Assembly: GCF_002234675.1 (NCBI RefSeq)
Contig: NC_019859.2
Location: forward strand, 3,565,240-3,629,239
DNA: 64,000 nucleotides
Reading direction: 5' to 3'
Source of the DNA: Oryzias latipes
Lineage: Eukaryota > Chordata > Actinopteri > Beloniformes > Adrianichthyidae
The notes under the pieces are model-generated. The model saw nothing but the letters and a program-made list of their open reading frames with translations, was not told the origin of the DNA and searched no databases. The position numbers and the translations under genes are program-made. Positions 46,707-56,800 of this stretch are shown here, one piece after another (positions within the stretch are counted from its first letter, which is position 1; every line of letters begins with the position of its first letter).

Positions 46707-47636
46707 AACAGATCATATCATTAAAAAGGGAGACAGCAAATACTAAAAAGTAAATAAGACACAACAAAAACTTAGATTTACCTGAATGTTTATTCAAAAT
46801 AATCTCAAATACATTCTTAAGTGAAAATTAGAATTTCACTACAACATGTGTGGGAAAAAAAGTAAAGCTGGCTTAGTCTTTATTTTGTCAGCTTGTCATC
46901 TAATGGGAGTTCCTCCAGAGTAAGGAAGCAAATGCTGGTCAACTCCTTGACCACACTGTTGTCCATCTGGAGTGTTGTCTAACGGAGTATATCCAAATAC
47001 CTTCTTTGCAACTCCAATAAAAAGACCTCGTATGTTCAAGAGTTGAGTATAAGGAGCTCTGCAGTTCACTTTTCAGGTCAGATCACCTGGATCATTTGGC
47101 ACAGCTTCCAGCTTGGTTCTATGGACACATGACAGGAAATGTATCAGAGGAGATTTTCTATAATTCAAATCAAATTTAAGACATGACAAGAATTAACTTG
47201 AAACTACTGTCATTACTGTAAGGTTTTCAATAACTTGTTTACATAAACATGTGGATTTAGCAATTTGATCAACTGAACACTAGATGGCGCCAATTAGTGC
47301 CATACAGGCAACAGGACACTTTAGTGGAGGTTTTGCTTCATTCAAATAAACTTCAAGATATCAATAGATTTACTTCCAAATGAACCATCTTCATAAGTCA
47401 GCCGTCTCAAGAATTTAGGGGTACTTTTGGGTTGGACAATTTAATGGGAAGGTTAACATGGATTATTAATGTTTTCTGCATTTATTTACAATGACTGGGT
47501 AGCAGCGACCATTTTTCTCTGCAATTTCATCCATCTACCACAAGATGGCTCCACTGGGAGAAAACGTCAACACCTGTACGTCAAGGGTTGGCCAATCCTA
47601 ACACATCTCAATTGCACTTCTGTCCAGCGCATCGCC
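46707..47636. other. Right end of the large insertion
   Basis: No long frame. A 28-codon minus-strand frame (46880-46966, MDNSVVKELTS start, ends DDKLTK) has its stop overlapping an AATAAA, as in a compact 3' end. Otherwise unrecognised. Confidence 0.35.
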
Positions 47637-48016
47637 CTTCCGCAGAGGCGCTCGGCACCGAAATGCTTCAGACTCCGCTGACCATAGAAAGAGCGCACCG
47701 AATCGGACCGCGGAGAGACGGCAACGCTCCACCTCGCACTCTCATCATGAGATTCCTTAACTATAAGGATAAGCTGGCTGTTGTCTCTGCGGCGCGGGCC
47801 AAAAAGGATCTTCGCTACAAGGAGCAGCGGATCCGATTCTACCCGGACCTCGCGGCGGGAGTGCACCAGCTTCAGAAAAAGTTCGACTCGGTTCGAGAGG
47901 GTCTGCGCAGATTGGGGATAAAGCACGGAGTGCTTATAACGCGGCCCAACAGCCATCCAACTCAGTCCGCGACAATATGTTTAAAACTAAATATACAAGT
48001 GAATGTGTGCATTTGA
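47637..48016 (+). pseudogene. L1 ORF1, 3' part (RRM end and C-terminal domain)
   Basis: Continues ORF1 after the insertion: PLTIERAHRIG, PRTLIMRFLNYKDK, AARAKKDLRYKEQRIRFYPD and the C-terminal helix region, all hallmarks of the Transposase_22 (L1 ORF1p) family. The frame differs by one base from the upstream part, so ORF1 also carries an indel or lost bases at the junction. Confidence 0.85.
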
Positions 48017-48129
48017 TGTAATTTCAACATTTTTAAAGTACAATAAGTCTGTGGATTATTTTTAATAACATTGTTATTCTGTTTCTAATAAATGATGAGT
48101 ATTTCTCGTGGTAGTTTTGCTGATGGTCT

Positions 48130-48675
48130 AGTCTGGTTGATCCGTGGTGAGTTTCTGCTTCATGCAGGCGTTGAGACTTTAACGTGATCGTAGGTCTGAA
48201 TGTTCTGTAGATGTGAGAGACTGCTCACATGCAGACGGGGAGCCAAACACACACTCACACGCTGCAGTGAGTGACGGGCATTGGGTTTTACGTTTTTACA
48301 ATCCCTGCGCGATTCACCTGCTGCCTGTCCCCACAACACCTCAGCCCCACCCTCTGCTTTCTCCCTCACACATCCCATCCCCGCAACTGCGCGCTCTTTC
48401 TCAGAGACGGGAGCGCGCACTTTTAGGCACGGCAATTCACAGGTTACCAGTTGGTACAAACTCTGTGAAATTATAGATAATTGTAAACTTATAGCGCTGG
48501 CGCAGATTTTTCTCTCCAAGCACTGCTACTACTGCGCGCCTCTGGCATCGCATCGCGCCCGAGAAGGACTGGACTAATGATAAAAAAAACTATAATTAAA
48601 GATTTGTCTGCGAGCCACATGTGACCATCAAAAGAGCCATATATGGCTCGCGAGCCATAGGTTCCCGACCCCTGT
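48130..48675 (-). mobile_element. hAT-like non-autonomous element fragment inside the L1
   Basis: The right edge reads GGTTCCCGACCCCTG on plus, i.e. an inverted end CAGGGGTCGGGAACC typical of hAT elements, followed inward by TATGGCTCGCGAGCC and TGTGGCTCGC. The left end was not identified, so it may be truncated. It sits exactly where the start of L1 ORF2 is expected. Confidence 0.6.
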
Positions 48676-48676
48676 T

Positions 48677-51600
48677 CTAGAGGAAGACGAAAAAAGAATT
48701 AGAAGAGCAAGAGGAGTGATGACTCTTATTCATGAATCTGTACCATTCCATGTCAGTAATGTGATTAAAGACAAGAGGGGTAGATATTTAATAATACAAG
48801 GATCATTATTGTTGGAAACATTAAATTTGGTTAATATTTACGGTCCTAATTCTGATGATTTTAAGTTTTATGAAGACCTGTTCCTTACACTTTCAGCGCT
48901 GCCCGGGCAATTTATAATAGCTGGGGACTTTAACTGTACCTTAAATCCAAGCCAGGATAGATCCACAGGAACCAACCAAACTCATAACAACTGTAGACTG
49001 AGTATTCTGAGATCAATGAAAGAACTAAAACTGCTAGATATTTGGAGGGAATTAAATCAGCAAACCAAGGCCTATTCATGCTATTCTGCAACATTTCAAA
49101 CCTACTCACGTATAGATTATTTCCTAATTTCTTCTGAATTGATGTCCAAAATCCAAAAATGTACATATGACAATATTGTAATTTCGGACCATGCTCCATG
49201 TTGCCTAGTATACAGGGATGAAAAAATATCCAGCGACCCTCCTAGATGGCGATTCCAACACAAATGGCTGCAGGACGGAGAGTTTGTTAAATACATAGGA
49301 AAACAAATAGATGACTTTTTCTACTTCAACACAGATCAAACTTCAGCCTGCATTAGATGGGATGCCTTTAAGGCATTTCTTAGAGGAAAAATAATTAGTT
49401 ACACAAGCTATAAAAATAAGAAAGACAAACAAAATTTTGCACAACTAGAGAACAAAATAAAACACACACAACAAAAAATTTATGAAAATGGGGATCTGGA
49501 AGCAAAAAAAGAGTTATTACTCCTAAGAGCAGAATATGACAAACAGTCCAGTAACAGGGCTGCATCAAGCCTTTTAAGGTTAAAACAAACATTTTATGAA
49601 CAAGGTGACAAGGCTGGAAAATTATTGGCATGGCAAATAAAACAACTGGAAACTAAAACCTCTATCACATGTATCACAAAAAATGAACAAAACTTAGTCA
49701 ATCCAAAAGATATCAACGACGCCTTTAGAGAGTATTACCAGAAACTGTATGACGCTCAAGGGAACTGTAATCCTACTGACATTAATAGTTTCCTAAATAG
49801 GCTGAATATTCCAGTTATCTCAAATGAGAATAAGATCAATTTGAATTTAAAGTTTAATAACATAAAAGTCGCACAAACTATTGAAAACATGAAATCAGGA
49901 AAAAGTCCAGGTCCAGATGGTATTCCGATTGAAATATATAAAAAATTTAAGGATAAATTGCTAACACCCCTACTGGAAATGTTTACTGAGGCATTTGAAA
50001 AAGAATGTCTTCCACTCTCCATGAATCAAGCCCTTATCACATTACTGCCAAAACCAGGTAAACCACCTAACAAATGCGAGAATATGAGGCCTATTAGTTT
50101 ACTGAATTCTGATCTTAAAATTATTTGCAAATTGTTAGCAAGGCGTCTCCAAAACGTTCTGCCACATATAATAGAGATCAGAATGGCTTTGTTGCTGGAA
50201 GACTAGGATCTCATAATGTGAGAAGAGTTTTAAATATCATTCATCATAAAAAAGAAAACAGAGATACTGCTCTCCTGTCATTAGATGCAGAAAAAGCATT
50301 TGATAGGGTTGAGTGGCCCTATCTTTTCAGTATCTTGGAAAGATTTGGATGTGGATCCAACTTTATAAAATGGATCATGATATTGTATAAAGACCCGACA
50401 GCGGAAGTTTTAACAAATAGAAATTTCTCTAAGCCAATTAAAATTAAGAGAGGATGTCGGCAAGGATGTCCTCTCTCTCCTTTGCTTTTTACTTTAGCAA
50501 TAGAACCATTTGCAGCAGCGATTCGTGCACATACACAGATAACTGGAATCACAATAGGACCCACTGAACACAAAATTTCTTTGTTTGCAGAGGATGTCAT
50601 TTTATATTTGAGTAACCTTACTTCATCAATCCCAGCAGTGCTGGAAGTGATTCAAATATTTGGAAGTATTTCAGGATATAAAGTGAATAATGCAAAATCC
50701 TCAATTTTAATGCTAAATTCTATGGAAAGGCAAAACCCCACTTCCAAAACATCTCACTTTAAAGTAGTTGAACATTTTGAATACTTAGGAGTGGTAATTG
50801 TACCAAAGCTGGATCAAGTTGTCCAACGTAACTATGATTACTTAAAAGAAAAAATCAAAGATTCAATAGACAGATGGATGAAGCTGCCCATAACTATAAT
50901 GGGAAGAATAAATATCCTAAAAATGAACGTATTGCCAAAACTGCTATACTTGTTCCAAAATATCCCTCTGGCACCCCCTCTAGAATTATTTGCTTGGTTA
51001 AAGAAAATCACAGTAGCCTTTATATGGAACAACAGAAAACCTAAACTCCGTCTTACTTTACTATACTTACCATTTGATGGAGGGGGGCTAAAATGCCCTA
51101 ATTTTAAGCATTACTTCTGGGCTACACATCTGCGCTCCATTATGTTTTACTTCTCTAATGAGAATAATCCACATTGGGTGGAAATGGAGTCCCACAATTT
51201 AAAAATACCTTTACCGTCGTTCTTATACTCCGATAAAATAAGAAAGTTACAAAGACAAATCAAAAATCCTTTCTTGAAACACATGATAAAGGTCTGGTTT
51301 GAGGTCAAAAACTATTTAAAAGAAGTAAATTCTTTATCACAATTCAGCCCAATCTGGGGTCACCAGTGTTTTGTACCAGGAAGAATGGATACAACGTTTA
51401 AAACGTGGGCATCCAAAGGACTTAGAACAATTAGAGATTTGTACCCCTCACAGTCTGATACCTTTATGTCCTTTGAGGAGCTGCTAAAATCTATGTACGA
51501 CCTGGATAAAAAACACTACTTTAAATATCTTCAGTTAAGAAGCTTTGTGAATGCAAACCAAAAGAGTCTTAACAAAATTCCTTTTTCACAGCTGGAAACC

Positions 51601-52290
51601 CAGATGATGAAAAACAAATTAAGAAAAGGCATAATTTCGGACCTCTATAACTTATTGACATCTAATACATCAGAGAACTCAAATGGTAAATTAAAATCAT
51701 GGAATGATGACTTATCACTCAATATTAATGAAAATGATTGGACAAGGGCATGTTGTAAGATTCATTCTATGTCTATTAACAGTCGACTGAGAATACTACA
51801 ATTTAAATGGTTAATGCGTTTATATACGACACCAGTGCAACTAAATAAATATAATAAGAACATACCAGATGTTTGTGCAAAATGTGGATTTAAAGGCACA
51901 TTGAAGCATTGCATGTGGGAATGTCACCAAATACAAATCTTTTTGGAAGAAGTTAAAATTACAATAGAAAAAATAATCTCTAAACAACTTACATTGAGCC
52001 CTACCCTATTTCTTTTGACTATATATCCAGTGAAACATAATTTTAGTAATACAGAGAGTACATTTATTGATATCAGTTTCTTAACGGCTAAAAGGTGTAT
52101 TGCACAGGCTTGGAAAAACATGAGCAGACCTAGCATAAATCAGTGGCTAAAACAAATGTTGTATTGCCTTCCTTTGGAAAGAATAATGTATATCCATAAA
52201 AGCAAACAACACCTATTTGAGGAAATTTGGGGACCCTTTATTAATTATATTCAAAAATTAGAACTAATAGATGATTCAACAGATTTTTGA
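48677..52290 (+). pseudogene. L1 ORF2 (endonuclease-reverse transcriptase), truncated, frameshifted and mutated
   Basis: ORF2 nicks target DNA and reverse transcribes the RNA. The first part of the endonuclease is missing. Visible: NIYGPN, GDFN, SRIDYF and SDHAP of the AP-like endonuclease; a linker; then RT motifs [16 protein letters not shown] and RPISLLN. The frame shifts by one near 50165-50190 between LPHII and DQNGFVAGR. The second part has [28 protein letters not shown] and the catalytic box as FAED instead of FADD. A Cys-rich end follows (CAKCGF...HCMWECH). The copy cannot be autonomous. Confidence 0.92.
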
Positions 52291-52618
52291 TCTCAACCGC
52301 ACGGAATTTTGCAACCTCAGTTTAAAAGCTTTTGAAAAGGAGAGCTGTGATGGTATCATGTAAGAGAAGCAATGTTCGTTGTTAAGTTTTGTTTTATGTA
52401 ATTATAATTTTTATTTGTTTAAGTGCAGATATTTGTTTTGAGTGAAATGTCATACAATACAGTTTAGTTTTTTTTGTTTGTTTTTTTTTTTGTTTTTTTT
52501 TTAATTATTTTATTTCCTTTTTGCTTTTTGTCTTTTTATAAGGAAAACGTAACTGGTATTATTGAAGTTGCTGTGTTGTCATGACTAATTCTTTAAATAA
52601 AAAGTTGTGGGAAAAAAA

Positions 52619-52633
52619 AAAATATTAACTTAT
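52619..52633. repeat. L1 target-site duplication, right
   Basis: AAAATATTAACTTAT, directly after the A tail; it matches 38357-38371. Confidence 0.9.
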
Positions 52634-53825
52634 TCAAATCAGCGCTTGTATCCTCCACTTTCTCCACCTCTCTCCCTTCTATTCTCTTCCAGCCCCCCTC
52701 ACATAACAATTATTTATGACTCCGCTGTCTTCTGAAGATTAAAACGTTAATGGTTTATTAAAAAAATACATTATAATACATTGTTTTGGATAAAAATGTT
52801 CCAGCACAATGCATTGTGGTCTATATTCGCCGATCTAGTGATCATCGATGCACACTGATGTTTCGCAGAGATTTCTGGGAAATTTCTAGGGCACTGGATT
52901 TTGGAATTGTAGATTCAGACAGCACTACAAAATAGTGAACGCACTTTATAGTGCACTATGTAGTGAGTAGGGAAGGAATTCGGAAACAAAACATTTTTTA
53001 TAAGCTTTTTTCTCAAAATGGCATGTTTCTGTTGGGTTTATCTCCATTGCAACCATTTCATTTTTTTCGTCGCCTGGATCTGACGGACAGATTTGTGCAA
53101 ATTTTTGAAGAATCAGCAAAACTAAATTTTTGGATTTCCTTGGCAACAGAGGTTGTTTAGTCAACCATACCCTCATTCCTATTAAAGTTATATTATATGT
53201 CATATGATTTATTATAGCTTGAGTCAACAATTCATGTATTACATTTCTTACAAATGTGCGAGCAACTGGAAAAAGCCACTTCTGAGAGCTCACCATGCAA
53301 ATGAGCACAATTTTCTCATTTACAGAGTTTGCAGCAACAGTTCAAATCTAAAACTACAAAGACCAACATTAGTAGCTTCCCAATGATGCTTGAGAGATCA
53401 TGTGGTGATTAATCGAAACGAGGAGTTTCAATTTAGAAAAGGTTCTTAAAGTGAATATTATTATTTTTATTTTTTGAAAATTCAAGATAGCAGACCTAAA
53501 AAGACCGGGTTCACATTAAACTGTCACAGTAGTTCAGCTGTAAACATAAAAAAAAAAAAACACTTGAAACTGAATGAAGGATTCAAATAAAAGCTTAAAA
53601 GTGAAGAAAACTGCTTTAACCAATGAGGAAAAGACTGGTTTTTCATCAAAAACTGGAAAAAAAGGGTGCAAACTCTCACAAATGTGGTTTTTATTTGTAA
53701 AATTTCTAATTGATTTTCATATTCGTGAGTAACCGTGTGATTCTTTTGCTACAAAACGACGAGTAAAACACAAATGATATTTGGGAATTTCAGTCCTTTC
53801 AGAGTCGCTCATTAATCCTCCAGAT
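52634..53825. other. Intergenic spacer between the L1 and the creatine-kinase-like gene
   Basis: No gene. 52840-53000 contains TATAGTGCACTATGTAGTGAG, a palindromic piece seen in common fish MITEs. The rest is AT-rich; the right end is the likely 3' UTR of the minus-strand gene. Confidence 0.5.
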
Positions 53826-56800
53826 CTACTTGTGTGAGGGAAGGAGCTCGTGGATGTCTGCGCTGGCCTGCAGCCGCTTCTCCATGGCGATGAGCAGTTT
53901 GACCCCGTCCACCACCAGCTGAGTCAGCTCCACCTCAGTCTGCCCAAAGGTCGCAATGTTTCTCACGCTGTAGACCTCTGGGGATTCTTTTTTATAAAAA
54001 AAGAAGAAGAAAAGTGAGGTTTCAACTGTTTCTTTGGCCTTTCGATGCTTCTGTTGGGGGATATGAAGAAAGGTCCGTCTCCAACCTCCTAAAACATTAA
54101 AGTCTGCCGGAGTTTCCCCAGAGCTCATGACCATAGGTGAGGATTGGAACGAAGATCAACCGGTAAATTGAGAGCTTTGCTTTTTGGCTCAGATCTCTCT
54201 TCACCACAACGGACCGATATAGCGACCGCAAAACTATGGATGCTGCTCTTGATGCCTGTCAATCTCACGCTCCGGTCTTCCTTCAGTCGTGAACAAGACT
54301 CCAAGATATTTAAACTTCTCCATCTGGAGCAGGGACGCTCCACCCACCGAGAGATGGCAAACTACCTTTCTCCGGTCGAGAACCATGGCCTCAGATTTGT
54401 GCCGACCCTCATCCCAGCCGCTTCACACATTCGGGTTTTTACCATCTATATTACCAGAACATTTACCATTGTGGTGAAGGAAGATTTTAATAAATGAGGC
54501 TTTACCTAAAAAACAATTTAAATGATTGAATTCTGCCATTTTCAACGATTGAATCAAGAATTAAAGCCAAATATTTATTTAGATTTGTCTGATTAAACTG
54601 TTCAGGCTTCAACAACTATGTTACCCCAAAATGGATTCAGTGGCTATGGATGGATGGATGGATGGATGGATGGATGGATGGATGGAACGATCACATTTAT
54701 ATCACATGCTGAGGAATTTTTGCACCTGTTTTTTCCATGCAGATCTTCAGTCTCGTCAGGACGTCAGGGAGACGTTTGTGCTGGGGAAGAAGCTGCAGCT
54801 TCAGATGGATGCTGACTTTCAGACCTGTTCCCACATCAGCTGGGGAGCTGGTGACCCATCCCAGCTGCTGCTTCCAGATGAACGGGTGTTTCAGCGCTCT
54901 GTAGTGGTCCTCCAGCTGGGCAAAGAGAAGACAGATCGTATCAAAGTTAGAAACTCCAGTTTGACTTTCCTCCAAGATAAATGGTGTTTTTTGGTGTTTT
55001 TAACTTGTTCTTGTGGACCTTTTCTGATGATGGACGTTTATAAAGAAAATTGAGTTGAAATTTTTATCTCTGAATATTTCCTTAATCACATTGTTATGAA
55101 TCAGGAGCAGACGAAAAAATGCTGTAGGAAAAAGCCTGTAGCAGTGATGTAGGTGCTACAATTGACAGGCCACAAGCTCCCTGCTCTGCTCTATTCTGAT
55201 GGATACACTTGTAGAATAGATCCATGTCTTTGTTTTCCTCGTCTGAGCTGGAATCTGGCTCAAAACTACGGCTGGAAAGCTCCGATATTGTTATATTGAC
55301 ATTTTTGTTTCACCGCTAATGCTAAGTTGCGGGAGCGAGGGGCCGTAAGCTAGCGGGAGAGCATGTAAACAGATGAATGGTGGGAAATCGAGGTGGGCTT
55401 GCTCTACAACAACCGTTCCGCCCGCAACAATAGAGGTGAACTTCTGATGAACTACTGCCACTCTGCAGAAACTATGTCCTAGAAAACAACACAGGTTTTT
55501 AGGTGTTGGCTAAAAACAGCATAAGTATGATTGAAAGACACCTGGGAACACTTTAAAAAACAGATCTAAAGACTGTTAGAGGAATATTTTTTCTCCATTA
55601 TTTTAATTTTGAAACATACGTTTTTGTATCATCCTGTATCTAGATTCTGCTCTATGACAAAAGATTTGGTCAAAGTGTTTTCAAAGGCAGGATTTGATCA
55701 TAATGAAATCCCAAGAAGTTTCATTTAAAACACAACAAACGTGCCACTAAGTATTCTACCTTCAAATGGTCACATTTGTTTTTATTTCTCGAAAGGTGTG
55801 AGCATAGATGGAACGACTAAATGGTGCCAACTGTTTATTCTCCTTTGCGAGTAAATGGGAAAAAAGCAGCTTCCCGCCATTTGCTGACCTTCTGCAGGTT
55901 TATGAAGACTCTTTTAAAAGCTTCAGCCACGTTGGCGTCGTCCCGATGTGACACCAGTCTGAGATGATCGTCTATGTTGACCCAGATCACCAACCTGCCA
56001 TCTTGACTTAACCTGCATGAAGGTTCAACACACATCCTTAAACGCGCAGATAAGCACATGCAAACGTTTCTGATGGGCTCCTGCCTTTTCTGCTTCTTCT
56101 TCTTCATCTGCATTAAATCAGACTGACCAGACTGCTCTGGCGTCAGGCCAGTCCCGCGCCACTCCACAACGGAGCTGCAAGGAGGTTGGAGACGCCGCCT
56201 TCATCTCCGCCTGCTGCTGCCGGCTCAGCTCCTCCAATAGGAAGAGTTGTCCTGGAAGTTCAGCCTCGAGTTTCTGCAGAGCTGAGACCATAAGATGATT
56301 CCTGCAGTCCTGATACTTAACTTTAGGAAATATCCCAAGCGTTTTTTTGGAAGGAGCAGAGACAGCTGCAGGTTTCTGATTGGAAAAAGCTGCAGTCTGA
56401 TTAGGAGTTTAACCCTGTAAAGCCCACTACACACAATAATTGACAGAAATGTTTCTGTAATTAAGATTGTTTTTGAACCCCTTTGATGAAATCCACATTA
56501 AAAAATTGCAATATCATTGTTTTAAATGAAATATAAATGGTGTCAATTATAATTCATTGGGTGATTAGGTAAAAAGCACCTTATTTACTGACTGTCTCAG
56601 ATCTGATCCCCACATATTTAACGTGGTGTATTTGTATTAAAATAATTATCAACTAATTCTGAATTATTTAATTACAAGTAGTCATTTATAAAAAATGAAT
56701 AACTATAAATTGGCAAAAACTTTCCCGCCAAAAGCAGCCATTTTGAATGAGCAGGAAAAGCCCTTCTACTGCCCCTAGTTGTAGATGATGATCTATGGGG

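Larger units (their letters stand above)
38973..47636 (+). mobile_element. 8.66-kb DNA-transposon-like insertion inside L1 ORF1
   Basis: L1 ORF1 coding sequence stops at 38972 and resumes at 47637, with CTTCCGCAGAGG present on both sides: the signature of an insertion. Contents in order: a unique left end; about 173-bp tandem repeats (39330-39860); a self-complementary satellite (40028-40445); an 11-exon gene (40611-46469); and a right end with short minus-strand frames. The ends have only a weak inverted match (AGTGCAA near 38986-38992 against TTGCACT near 47612-47618, with partial matches outward), so terminal repeats are uncertain. The duplication length and large size recall Mutator-like or KDZ-type elements. 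Superfamily not assigned. Confidence 0.8.
38372..52618 (+). mobile_element. L1-type non-LTR retrotransposon, interrupted and defective
   Basis: A 15-bp repeat AAAATATTAACTTAT flanks the element (38357-38371 and 52619-52633, overlapping the A tail), so both ends are known. It starts GAACTTCCGGTTATGGCGGC and ends in an A tail after AATAAA. ORF1 is split by an 8.66-kb insertion, the start of ORF2 is missing next to a hAT-like fragment, and ORF2 has a frameshift. Without the two insertions the L1 would be about 5 kb. Confidence 0.92.

Noticed and set aside
38973-47636. Clear terminal inverted repeats of the large insertion
   Set aside because: Only a short match (AGTGCAA with partial matches outward, offset by several bases) is visible; this could be chance, so boundaries rest on the 12-bp duplication and the L1 frame, not on inverted ends.
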